In this document: piece after piece, positions 45,109-54,018 of the stretch
How positions within the stretch are numbered: position 1 is the stretch's first letter
How the letters are laid out: the number at the start of each line of letters is the position of its first letter
Assembly (NCBI GenBank): GCA_963926475.1
Contig: CAWUXE010000002.1
Coordinates: forward strand, 186,001 to 250,000
Reading direction: 5' to 3'
Source: UBA2040 sp002384725
Lineage (GTDB): Bacteria; Bacteroidota; Bacteroidia; Flavobacteriales_D; Crocinitomicaceae
Length of the DNA: 64,000 nt
Program-made: the position numbers and the translations under genes
The notes under the pieces: model-generated
What the model saw: only the letters and a program-made list of their open reading frames with translations
The model's database searches: none
Told to the model about the DNA's origin: nothing

Positions 45109-46365
45109 TTACATCAACATTGTTACTGGATTTTCCATGTATGTTTTGAAAGTTTGAAGAAAGGCAGCGCCTGTTGCTCCATCTACAACTCTGTGATCAC
45201 ATGATAGGGTAACCATCATAACATTTCCTAGAACAATTTGTCCCTCTCTAACAACTGGAACTTCTTTAATTCCTCCAATTGCCATAATGCATGCATCTGG
45301 AGGATTAACGATCGCAGTAAAAGAGTCAATTCCAAACATTCCTAAATTCGAAATAGTGAACGTATTCCCTTCCCATTCAGCTGGTTGAAGTTTTTTATCT
45401 TTGGCTTTTTTCGCTAATTCACGAACCTCATCACCTATCTGAGCAAATCCTTTTGAATCTGCAAAACGCACAACAGGAACAAGCAATCCATCCTCAACGG
45501 CAACGGCAACACCAATGTGTACATGCTGGTTGCGACGGATGACGTCTCCTAACCAAGCACTATTTACATTCGGGTGCTCTCTAAGCGACATTGCTACCGC
45601 TTTTACAACAATATCATTGAAAGAGATTTTCACTTCACCAGAAGCATTCATTTGCTTTCTCGCTGAAATGGAGTTGTCCATGTCAATTTCTAAATTCAAA
45701 TAGAAGTGAGGAGCAGTGAACTTGCTTTCCGCTAATCTACGTGCGATTGTTTTGCGCATTTGAGAAATTGGCTCATCTGTATAACTTTCTGTGCTAACTC
45801 CTGAAAACCCTCGTCTACCGACACCTGCGTATGGCACGTAGTAATCAACATCCGCTTTTACAATTCTTCCACCTTCTCCCGTTCCTTGAACTTGACTAAT
45901 ATCAATTCCTTTTTCTTCTGCTAATTTCTTCGCAAGTGGACTCGCTAAAATACGGCCATTTGCACTTGAATCGGAAGATACTGGTTTTGGTGATGAAGCT
46001 TGAACAAGAGGTTTTTCTGCAACTGGTGCTTGTTCTACTTTAACTTCTTCCTTTTTAGGAGGTTCTTCAGCCTTTGGCGCATCACCAACTGAAGTAGCGT
46101 TAGCAAGAATCTTTTTTACATCCTCACCTTTTTCGCCGATAACTGCTAAAACAGAGTTTACTGGAGCACCTTGACCTTTTTCGACACCTATGTGTAACAA
46201 CACACCATCGTAAAAAGATTCAAACTCCATAGTTGCTTTGTCGGTTTCAATTTCAGCCAAAACTTCTCCGGAAGCTACAGTATCACCAACTTTTTTAGAC
46301 CATTCCGCAACAACACCTTCTGTCATGGTGTCGCTCAATTTGGGCATGTATATAATTTCAGCCAT
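45109..46365 (-). CDS. pdhC: pyruvate dehydrogenase E2, dihydrolipoamide acetyltransferase
   Basis: A 418-residue core enzyme moving acetyl groups to CoA. One lipoyl domain (1-75) with the lipoyl Lys43 in ETDKATMEFE, an Ala/Pro/Glu-rich linker, an E3/E1-binding domain (ASPLAKKLAEEKGIDISQVQGTG, about 140-175), and a catalytic trimer domain from about 190, with SCDHRVVDGA giving the catalytic His and Asp (about 390-395). It lies 20 bp after pdhA. The E1-beta gene is not adjacent. Confidence 0.96.
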   Translation of the reverse strand: MAEIIYMPKLSDTMTEGVVAEWSKKVGDTVASGEVLAEIETDKATMEFESFYDGVLLHIGVEKGQGAPVNSVLAVIGEKGEDVKKILANATSVGDAPKAEEPPKKEEVKVEQAPVAEKPLVQASSPKPVSSDSSANGRILASPLAKKLAEEKGIDISQVQGTGEGGRIVKADVDYYVPYAGVGRRGFSGVSTESYTDEPISQMRKTIARRLAESKFTAPHFYLNLEIDMDNSISARKQMNASGEVKISFNDIVVKAVAMSLREHPNVNSAWLGDVIRRNQHVHIGVAVAVEDGLLVPVVRFADSKGFAQIGDEVRELAKKAKDKKLQPAEWEGNTFTISNLGMFGIDSFTAIVNPPDACIMAIGGIKEVPVVREGQIVLGNVMMVTLSCDHRVVDGATGAAFLQTFKTYMENPVTMLM

Positions 46366-46385
46366 TCTAATTTCTTCTAACTTGA

Positions 46386-47438
46386 TTAATATTCAACTAT
46401 ATATGGATAATCTGGTTCTTTGTAGATATCGTCGTACAAATCTTTTCCTTCTGGATACGGAGAGTCCTCGGCAAACTTCACCGATTGGTCTACTTCCTTT
46501 TTCACCCAAACCGAAACTTCTTCGATTTGTTTTTCCGTCATCCATTTGTTGTCTTTAATAACGCGCAAACAATGCTCAATTGGATCTTGTTCTTGCCATT
46601 CAGCTACTTCATCTTTCGAACGGTATTTTTGAGGATCTGACATGGAATGTCCTTTATAACGATATGTTCGAATATCTAGTAAAGTCGGTCCATCGCCTTT
46701 TCTTCCTCTTTGAGCTGCTTCAGCAATAGCTTCATGTACGGACTCAGGTCGCATTCCGTTTACCACTTTCGATGGCATTTCATACGACAAACCAATTTTA
46801 GATAAATCTTGCACGTTTGTCGTTCGTTGGACAGACGTTCCCATTGCATAATTATTATTTTCGATAATAAATACAATTGGTAATTTCCAAAGCATGGCCA
46901 TGTTGAAGGTTTCGTGCAATGCTCCTTGACGAACTGCCCCATCTCCCATGGAAACGACAGCTACGTTTTTACTTCCTGAATATTTTTCAGCAAAGCCAAC
47001 ACCTGCTCCCATGGCTATTTGAGCGCCAACGATTCCGTGACCGCCCATAAAACCAACTTCTTTGTCGAAAAAGTGCATTGAACCACCTTTCCCTTTCGAA
47101 CAACCTGTTGAGCGCCCGTAAAGTTCAGCCATTAAAATTCTTGGATCTGTTCCTAAAGCGATTGGATGCGCATGATCACGGTACGCCGTCATGTGCTTGT
47201 CACCTTTAACGCAGGCACTTGCCGTACCTGCCACAATAGCTTCTTGCCCTATATACAGGTGGCAAAATCCGCCAAATTTTTGTTGTATATACAACTGACC
47301 TGTTTTCTCCTCAAACTTGCGGATCAACAACATGTCTTTATACCATTTCAAATATGTTTCTTTCGAAAACTTCGTCCCTTTCGCGTCTTTATTTTTCGTT
47401 TTAGTCGCCTTGGGACTTTTTGGAGCTTTGGTTGCCAT
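46386..47438 (-). CDS. pdhA: pyruvate dehydrogenase E1 component, alpha subunit
   Basis: A 350-residue subunit of the thiamine-diphosphate dehydrogenase. A Lys-rich N-terminus is followed by LIRKFEEKTGQLYIQQKFGGFCHLYIGQEA, the TPP-binding VVSMGDGAVRQGALHE...NN (GDG...NN motif), and the phosphorylation-loop region YRYKGHSMSDPQKYR. Paired with pdhC, but E1-beta is missing from the window, so it must be elsewhere. A promoter of the phylum's type lies upstream. Confidence 0.96.
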   Translation of the reverse strand: MATKAPKSPKATKTKNKDAKGTKFSKETYLKWYKDMLLIRKFEEKTGQLYIQQKFGGFCHLYIGQEAIVAGTASACVKGDKHMTAYRDHAHPIALGTDPRILMAELYGRSTGCSKGKGGSMHFFDKEVGFMGGHGIVGAQIAMGAGVGFAEKYSGSKNVAVVSMGDGAVRQGALHETFNMAMLWKLPIVFIIENNNYAMGTSVQRTTNVQDLSKIGLSYEMPSKVVNGMRPESVHEAIAEAAQRGRKGDGPTLLDIRTYRYKGHSMSDPQKYRSKDEVAEWQEQDPIEHCLRVIKDNKWMTEKQIEEVSVWVKKEVDQSVKFAEDSPYPEGKDLYDDIYKEPDYPYIVEY

Positions 47439-47464
47439 CTATATCTGGATTTTTATTCTACGGA

Positions 47465-47498
47465 CAAATATAACAAGAAGATTCTACTTTTTTTTCAA
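47465..47498 (-). promoter_or_regulatory. promoter of pdhA-pdhC
   Basis: On the minus strand TTG (47498-47496), 23 bp, then TATATTTG (47472-47465) match the -33/-7 pattern. The -7 element ends 26 bp before the pdhA start codon. Confidence 0.5.
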
Positions 47499-47613
47499 GA
47501 GATTTTAAGAATTTGATGTTATTAATATCATCGTTCAATTGATTCATTTAAGAACGAATAAAATTTAACCTTGAACTGTTCGTTATCGTTTACAAAATAG
47601 TACAAATATAAAG

Positions 47614-48271
47614 ATGAAACCGAATCGCTTCGCAACTGGCTTGGCAATGCTTTCGGTACTGATTATCAGTATGGTCATGTTCCGCTAGGCCATCACGAAA
47701 GAGATTTATTACCTTTTCTTAATCTGGAATATTTTTTTGTCCTGGATTCCAATTGGAATCATTTTTCTGATTCGCGCCAATTCTCAAAGATCTTTAAACA
47801 AATTGCTCAACCTTTCTCTTTTTTGGAATTTGGCTGCTTTTTCTGACGAATTCACCTTACATTATTACAGACCTTTTACATTCAAAATACAATACCCACG
47901 GTATAATGTGGTATGTTGCCATTTTAATTATTCCATTTGCTTTAACATTACTGTTAATCGGGCTATACTCTATACTATTGGCTTTTCGGTTTCTAATTTA
48001 GTTTTACAGCGTCAAAAAAATGTAATTGCTTTTTTTGGGTCTGAACCTATTATCGGGATTTGGAATATACCTTGGACGGCATTGTCGGTTGAATAGCTGG
48101 GATATCTTTCAAAAACCCAATTATCTTTTCAATAAAATTATGCGCCAGTTTTCGAATCCATTGACTTTGAAAGTAACTTTGACTTATGGATTTACGATGT
48201 TTGTCCTCTTCCTGATTTTCGCCTATATGGCTAAGGAAAACGATCAGGGAATTAATTCGCCTCGGAACTAA
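47614..48271 (+). pseudogene. DUF1361 membrane protein, broken
   Basis: A multi-helix protein family of unknown function, here with several lesions. ATG at 47614 leads to a TAG at 47686-47688; the same frame then reads YYLFLIWNIFLSWIPIG, a DUF1361 helix. Near 47820 the frame shifts to one giving GIWLLFLTNSPYIITDLLH, the most conserved block. That frame meets TAG at 47999-48001 and TAA at 48023-48025, then resumes with LLSGFGIYLGR and LNSWDIFQKP, again conserved. At least one frameshift and three stops make it non-functional. Its end overlaps the response regulator gene on the other strand. Confidence 0.85.
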
Positions 48272-48929
48272 ACAAGAACTTGTTCGGTTTAACAAAATTC
48301 ATTTTAACGGCGTACATAACAATTCCAGCCGTGTTTTTAACACCAAGTTTTGCCATAACGTTCTTTCTATGTGTATTGACCGTATGACTGCTCAGGAATA
48401 ATTTCTCAGCAATTTGCACGTTGGTATAACCTTCAGATATGAAAACAATGATTTCGCTTTCTCTTTCCGTCAATAATACTGGTTCGCAGGTAAACGAATC
48501 TAAATCCACATCATTCACATCAATGGAAGCTTTTTTAATCGTTTCGAGTATCTGCCCACAAAAGAACTTGGACCCTCTCCCCGTTTCTCTCACTGCATCA
48601 ACAATTTCTCCAACAGCACAGTCTTTTTTGATGTAAGAAATAACCCCACTTCGCAAGGCATGTACTAAGGTCTGGGCGGATTGTTCTGGTGTAATTGCCA
48701 AGATATGCAGTTTAGGATATTTTGATTTTATCTTAGGGATAACATCTATATCAAAACCATAGGCGGTGTAGTCTATGAGAACTATATCTGTTTCGAATTG
48801 CCTCAGAATGGAGAACAATTGATCGGCATTTCTCGCCTCTCCAACGACATCAATTCCAATCTCGGCGTGAAGTATACTTTGCAGACCTACTAGAACGATA
48901 TCGTTATTATCTGCAATTATGACCTTCAT
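48252..48929 (-). CDS. LuxR/NarL-family response regulator
   Basis: A 225-residue two-component regulator: receiver domain (1-120) with the phosphate-accepting Asp53 in VLIDYTAYG and a C-terminal LuxR-type HTH (about 155-205) with LTERESEIIVFISEGY and SSHTVNTHRKNVMAKL. No sensor kinase is adjacent, so the partner is unknown. It lies downstream of the minus-strand glnN but is separated by a terminator. It would bind DNA as a dimer when phosphorylated. Confidence 0.93.
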   Translation of the reverse strand: MKVIIADNNDIVLVGLQSILHAEIGIDVVGEARNADQLFSILRQFETDIVLIDYTAYGFDIDVIPKIKSKYPKLHILAITPEQSAQTLVHALRSGVISYIKKDCAVGEIVDAVRETGRGSKFFCGQILETIKKASIDVNDVDLDSFTCEPVLLTERESEIIVFISEGYTNVQIAEKLFLSSHTVNTHRKNVMAKLGVKNTAGIVMYAVKMNFVKPNKFLFSSEAN

Positions 48930-49001
48930 GCTTATTTAGAATTGTTTTAGATAAGACAAAATTAGGAAATAATTGCAAACCATCAAGAGATTAAAAACAA
49001 A

Positions 49002-49032
49002 AAAAACGGAGCTCTTAAAGAACTCCGTTTTT
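49002..49032 (-). terminator. terminator of glnN
   Basis: AAAAACGGAG (49002-49011) pairs with CTCCGTTTTT (49023-49032), 20 bp downstream of the glnN stop. The A run becomes a T run on the minus strand. Confidence 0.8.
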
Positions 49033-49051
49033 GGATTGGTTGTTTGGTAAA

Positions 49052-51238
49052 TTATCTAGTCCAAAGCATCTCTCTGAATTTAGGCAAAGGCCATAATTCA
49101 TCGTCGACTAAGATTTCTAATTTATCTGCATGATATCTGATTTCTTCGAAGTGTACTTTCACTTTATCACAGTACACGCGGGCTTTTTTCTCCATGTCTT
49201 CAATTTTATTGGCGTCTTTACGATCGACCAACATTTTGTCGCATGCATCCTTCATTTTATTCATATGAAGTGACGTTCTCATCAATAAATCCAGTTGTGC
49301 ATCACAAGCCACTTTAGCTTGTTTTTCTCCAAGTACATCGAACATACCTTGTACATTGCTCAGTAGTTTGTTTTGGTATTCGATAACTGCCGGAAAAATA
49401 TGATTTAAAGCCAAATCGCCCATCAATCGAGCTTCTATTTGAATTTTATAAATATATGCTTCATATTCAATTTCTTGACGGGCATGTAATTCTCTTGGAG
49501 TTAAAACTCCCATATCGTCAAATAATAGGGCTACTTTTTTGTCACCCCAAACTTTCAATGCACTTGGCGTGTCTTTCAAATTAGACAAACCACGTTTCTT
49601 CGCTTCTTTCACCCATTCCTCACCGTATCCATTTCCTTCGAAACGAATCTTTTTGGAAGCTTTAATGGCAACTTGTAATTCTTTGATAATAGCTTCGTCT
49701 TTACCTTCGCCTTTAGCGATTCTAGCATCTACTGCTTTTTTGTACAATTTCAGCTGATTCGCCATGATGGTATTCAAAACAATCATTGCCGATGCACAAT
49801 TGGCAGATGAACCTACTGCACGGAATTCGAATTTGTTTCCCGTAAAAGCAAATGGTGAAGTTCTGTTTCGATCCGTATTATCTAAAATAATTTGTGGGAT
49901 CTTACCAATATTCAATTTCAACTCCGTTTTCTCTTCAGGTGTCATTTTACCTGCTTTGACATTTTTTTCAAGATTGTCCAAAGCTTCTGTTAACTGTGAA
50001 CCGATAAAGGCAGAAATAATCGCTGGAGGTGCTTCGTTAGCTCCTAAACGGTGGTCATTTCCTGCTCCTGCAATACACGCACGAAGCAAATCGGCGTTGT
50101 CGTGTATGGCTTTGATTGAGTTAACGAAAAAAGTTAAAAACTGAAGATTTGACTTCGGATTCTTTCCTGGAGCCATCAAGTTTACTCCCGTATCTGTTGC
50201 TAATGCCCAGTTGTTGTGTTTCCCTGAACCGTTTACTCCTGCAAATGGTTTTTCGTGTAACAAAACATGAAAATTATGCTTTCTCGCTACTTTCTCCATG
50301 ATGTCCATCAATAAAAGATTGTGGTCGTTTGCTAAGTTACACTCTTCATAAATTGGCGCGCACTCAAATTGATTTGGTGCTACTTCATTGTGACGAGTTG
50401 TCACTGGAATACCCAAACGAATAGATTCATATTCAAACTCTCGCATGAAATTGGTCGCTCTCTCTGGAATTGAACCAAAATAATGATCGTCCAATTGTTG
50501 CCCTTTTGCTGGTGCATGTCCGAACAAAGCTCTGCCTGTCATCATAATATCTGGACGCGCATTGTATAATGCAGAATCAATCAAGAAATATTCTTGCTCC
50601 CAACCTAATGTAGCGTGTACTTTCGTGACGTTTTTATCAAAATATTGACAAACACCTGTCGCCGCTTGATCCACCGCATGCAAGGCTTTTAAAAGTGGCA
50701 TTTTATAATCCAAAGCTTCACCCGTGTAGGAAATGAAAATAGTTGGAATACACAATGTTTTGCTGATAACGAAAGCTGGAGACGATGGATCCCATGCAGT
50801 GTATCCTCTCGCTTCGAATGTATTTCGGATTCCTCCATTTGGAAAAGAAGAAGCATCTGGTTCTTGTTGTACTAATAAATCACCATCAAATCTTTCGATT
50901 GCTCTCCCCGGTCCTACCGGTTTAAAAAATGCATCGTGCTTTTCAGCAGTTGAACCTGTTAATGGTTGAAACCAATGCGTATAATGGGTTGCCCCTTTCG
51001 TAACCGCCCAATCTTTCATTGCTGAAGCTACTTGATCTGCAATACGCCTATCCAGACGAGTTCCATTTTGAATGGATTCAATCATAGACTTATAAGCTTC
51101 ACTAGGAAGGTATTCGCGCATGATTTCCGTATGAAATACGTTTTCACCAAACACTTCTGAAATCTTTCCATCAAAACTCATTTTGCAAGGAACTCTTCTC
51201 ATCACATCTTGAAACGCTTGCATTCTTTTTGTAGCCAT
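49052..51238 (-). CDS. glnN: glutamine synthetase type III
   Basis: A 728-residue GSIII enzyme making glutamine from glutamate and ammonia with ATP, as a dodecamer. The protein is far longer than GSI (about 470) and has the type III N-terminus (FGENVFHTEIMREYL, TGSTAEKHDAFFKP). GWEQEYFLID, NEVAPNQFECAP, GVNGSGKHNNWAL and GNDHRLGANEAPPAI line the active site and are all intact. It is the usual GS of Bacteroidota, normally nitrogen-regulated. A TACATTTG -7 element lies on the minus strand at 51272-51265. Confidence 0.97.
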   Translation of the reverse strand: MATKRMQAFQDVMRRVPCKMSFDGKISEVFGENVFHTEIMREYLPSEAYKSMIESIQNGTRLDRRIADQVASAMKDWAVTKGATHYTHWFQPLTGSTAEKHDAFFKPVGPGRAIERFDGDLLVQQEPDASSFPNGGIRNTFEARGYTAWDPSSPAFVISKTLCIPTIFISYTGEALDYKMPLLKALHAVDQAATGVCQYFDKNVTKVHATLGWEQEYFLIDSALYNARPDIMMTGRALFGHAPAKGQQLDDHYFGSIPERATNFMREFEYESIRLGIPVTTRHNEVAPNQFECAPIYEECNLANDHNLLLMDIMEKVARKHNFHVLLHEKPFAGVNGSGKHNNWALATDTGVNLMAPGKNPKSNLQFLTFFVNSIKAIHDNADLLRACIAGAGNDHRLGANEAPPAIISAFIGSQLTEALDNLEKNVKAGKMTPEEKTELKLNIGKIPQIILDNTDRNRTSPFAFTGNKFEFRAVGSSANCASAMIVLNTIMANQLKLYKKAVDARIAKGEGKDEAIIKELQVAIKASKKIRFEGNGYGEEWVKEAKKRGLSNLKDTPSALKVWGDKKVALLFDDMGVLTPRELHARQEIEYEAYIYKIQIEARLMGDLALNHIFPAVIEYQNKLLSNVQGMFDVLGEKQAKVACDAQLDLLMRTSLHMNKMKDACDKMLVDRKDANKIEDMEKKARVYCDKVKVHFEEIRYHADKLEILVDDELWPLPKFREMLWTR

Positions 51239-51264
51239 TGTTCTAAAAATTTTAAAATTTTCAC

Positions 51265-51272
51265 CAAATGTA
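51265..51272 (-). promoter_or_regulatory. -7 promoter element of glnN
   Basis: TACATTTG on the minus strand fits TAnnTTTG, 26 bp before the glnN start codon. I see no good TTTG at the -33 position, so an activator may be needed. Confidence 0.4.
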
Positions 51273-51376
51273 CATCATTTTTTAGGGGGTAGGTAGAAAA
51301 TAAATCATTTTTTATCAACTTACCCCCTCTGAAATGAACAATTATTTAAAAAAATGAATAAATTTTCTTTCAACAA

Positions 51377-51404
51377 AAAAAGTCGACCCTTTCAAGCCGA
51401 CTTT
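51377..51404 (-). terminator. terminator of the large T9SS gene
   Basis: AAAGTCG (51379-51385) pairs with CGACTTT (51398-51404), 22 bp past the stop of the minus-strand T9SS gene, with an A run (T run on the minus strand). Confidence 0.7.
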
Positions 51405-51425
51405 CACTATTTAAAATAATTTATT

Positions 51426-53873
51426 TTACTTTTTCACGATGCGCACTGTCGAAGTTTCATTTCCCGTTGAAACATTCACCAAATAAGTTCCTTGAGAAAG
51501 TTTATCGAATTGAATATTTGTGTTGAATCCATCCACGGCTTCTTCATAAATTACTTTTCCAGTAATATCCAAAACAGTCACTTTATCCATTCTTTTTGCG
51601 GATGCAATTGTGATTTTGTCCGAAAAAGGATTCGGATAAACACGCACTTCATTTACCGAAACATCTTCTAGTCCAAGATAAGCATTGGTGTTTAGCGTTG
51701 TATTGGTAATAATGGCAGGGTTCCAATCGAAATAGATATATCCCGTATTTGTGATGGATGAACCAACCGGATTATTTGCATTCTCTTTTATTGAAAACAC
51801 AACATCGCCATGTGACGCCGGTTCATTTGCTGTACTGTCCGGCAACCAAATTCCTGGGAAATTGAATTTCATCACTCCATTTCCTAAATCAACCAACTGC
51901 ATGTTATGCGAAGTTGAAAGAACTTTGATAGTTGACCAATCCAATAAAGGACTTAGTGAATCTATCACATACACATCTTGCGCTGGTGCTGTACCCGTAT
52001 TTTGGAAACGTAATACGTATGTCAATTCATCTTGAACGTTTGGATTAATGATTGGCGCATGACTAACCGACTTATCATTCGGGTCATAACTGTTTCCTAA
52101 AATCATACAAAGACTACCATCGTTGTTCAAAGAATCACAATCAGTGGTTGCACCAAGTGCCGTAATTACTGAAGAATACACATGTGATGTTCCAGTTGGG
52201 TATCCAGAAGGAACGAAGAACTTAATCACGTCGTATTGATTGATATAAGCCGATCCCTGTCCGAATGTCCAAGTAATTGTGTTTCCTGAGATTACATAAT
52301 TTGAGTTGGCAATTGAAGTTACATCAGGCGTAACACTCGAGGGGTAAGTCAAGGTTAAACTGAACCCGGTTGTTGCGCTTGGGCCATAATTACCCCATTT
52401 CAATTTGATATAGTTGTTTGAGTTTTGGTAATATCCTATCCATGGTGTTACAGCCGTCCACAAATCTGCACAAGGTGTTGGTGAACAATTGATTCCAAAA
52501 TAAAGAGGAGTCGGATTGTTACAATCTGTGGTAGCAGTAATGATATTGTTGCTCAAAGTATAACCGTGTTGTGTCAACCACCAAGTTGGAACAGTAGCGA
52601 TTGCAACACCTCCAAAGTATACTGGCCCCGAGTAACTAAAATATCCATTTGAATTCGTATAAACGGTTGTTGAAAACCCAGTGGTTCCGCTCAAAACAAC
52701 TGGAGCATAAGGCAATCCCACTTCTCCACTATCGATCGAACCATTTCCATTTGTATCGCAGAAAACAAATCCATAAACACACTCCGTCTGCATTTGGACT
52801 GAATCACAGTTTACTGGAAAATTAGCAATTGTTGCGCCTGTTGTCGTTTGACATGCTTGAATTACAACAGTATCAGTAGTTTGACCGAACAAATATCCGT
52901 TTTGTCCCAACCAGTTTTGATCAACTGAAACAACAGCTGTTGCTTGGTTTCCGTTAAATGCTGTCAAATAATAAAAACCATTTGGATCTGTGTATAACGT
53001 GAATGTTTGATTGTTATAGCTTACACTAACTGGTGCATTATAAACGCCATAATCAGAAAAACCAAATACTCCATTTCCATCTGTATCGCAAAAAACTTGA
53101 CCTAAAATACATCCTGCGGTTGGCGCTGGCACAGAATCACAAATCAGCATTGCTTGAAAAGTATAAACTGAGGGACCACCTGGTTGGTAAAAGAACGAAG
53201 ATGGTTGTACATACAAAGTGTTGTACCCATTAGCGCTTAACCAAACTGGATTAACTGCAATCGAATAATTACCCGTTGCTAAGTTTGGAATGTTAAGGAA
53301 ACCGTTATTCATTGTGAGAGTTTGTATAGAACCATTGGCTTGTATAAGGTCTATTGCTACTCCGCTTGTTATTGTTGAATCAATAACACCGTTGCTATCG
53401 CAATCAATATCCACGATGCCATATAGTTGCACAGGACAATTGGTTGAGAACCAAGATGTATTTGTTACTGAACCAACTCCGTTGAAAGTGTTAGAAGCAG
53501 TAACCGTTATGTTAAAACCATTAGTTCCTGTGGTAGTATAAAAATGACTTACGCCCACTGCTCCAAAATTTAACGGAAGAGTTGGCGCCGAATAATACCC
53601 AACATGTGTTGAAACTGTTCCATCGCCCCAGTCGATTAAGAATATGATACTATCGCCTTGGGCAATATTGTTTGCGGTGATCATATAGTCAATATCTGAT
53701 CCGGGGGTATAAGTGAAGTTATTTACTCCAAATCCAAGCGTGGCAATACTGTCGCAATTGGAATAATACGAAGTATCGATAATTCCGCTTAGTGTGTAGG
53801 TTTGAGCAAAAGCCATTCCTCCAAAAAGAACGAAGGATAGCAGTAGTAGTTTTTGTTTGATAAAGGTTTTCAT
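51426..53873 (-). CDS. large secreted protein with T9SS type A sorting domain
   Basis: An 815-residue surface or secreted protein. Signal peptide (about 1-23), then repeated beta-sandwich modules. Three contain acidic loops resembling Ca-binding sites, DCDSNGVID, FCDTDGNGVFG and FCDTNGNGSIDSGE, as in SdrD-B/dockerin-like modules. From about 590 a conserved domain with SYDPNDKSVSHAP and VLRFQNTGTAPAQDVYV (DUF7619-like) follows; the last 80 residues, VRVYPNPFSDKITI to GTYLVNVSTGN, form the type A C-terminal signal recognised by the type IX system. Likely an adhesin or surface-layer-like protein; no enzyme motif seen. Confidence 0.9.
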   Translation of the reverse strand: MKTFIKQKLLLLSFVLFGGMAFAQTYTLSGIIDTSYYSNCDSIATLGFGVNNFTYTPGSDIDYMITANNIAQGDSIIFLIDWGDGTVSTHVGYYSAPTLPLNFGAVGVSHFYTTTGTNGFNITVTASNTFNGVGSVTNTSWFSTNCPVQLYGIVDIDCDSNGVIDSTITSGVAIDLIQANGSIQTLTMNNGFLNIPNLATGNYSIAVNPVWLSANGYNTLYVQPSSFFYQPGGPSVYTFQAMLICDSVPAPTAGCILGQVFCDTDGNGVFGFSDYGVYNAPVSVSYNNQTFTLYTDPNGFYYLTAFNGNQATAVVSVDQNWLGQNGYLFGQTTDTVVIQACQTTTGATIANFPVNCDSVQMQTECVYGFVFCDTNGNGSIDSGEVGLPYAPVVLSGTTGFSTTVYTNSNGYFSYSGPVYFGGVAIATVPTWWLTQHGYTLSNNIITATTDCNNPTPLYFGINCSPTPCADLWTAVTPWIGYYQNSNNYIKLKWGNYGPSATTGFSLTLTYPSSVTPDVTSIANSNYVISGNTITWTFGQGSAYINQYDVIKFFVPSGYPTGTSHVYSSVITALGATTDCDSLNNDGSLCMILGNSYDPNDKSVSHAPIINPNVQDELTYVLRFQNTGTAPAQDVYVIDSLSPLLDWSTIKVLSTSHNMQLVDLGNGVMKFNFPGIWLPDSTANEPASHGDVVFSIKENANNPVGSSITNTGYIYFDWNPAIITNTTLNTNAYLGLEDVSVNEVRVYPNPFSDKITIASAKRMDKVTVLDITGKVIYEEAVDGFNTNIQFDKLSQGTYLVNVSTGNETSTVRIVKK

Positions 53874-54018
53874 AGGTTTGATTTTAATGTTCGTCTATAA
53901 TAAGTAACGTACCCAATTATTATTTCGGGGGGGGGATACTTGGTTGATTTGTTAATTTGACGAGAGAAAAATCAGAGGGTTGTTTAAAAGCTTTGATATA
54001 AATGGTGATAGTATAGAC

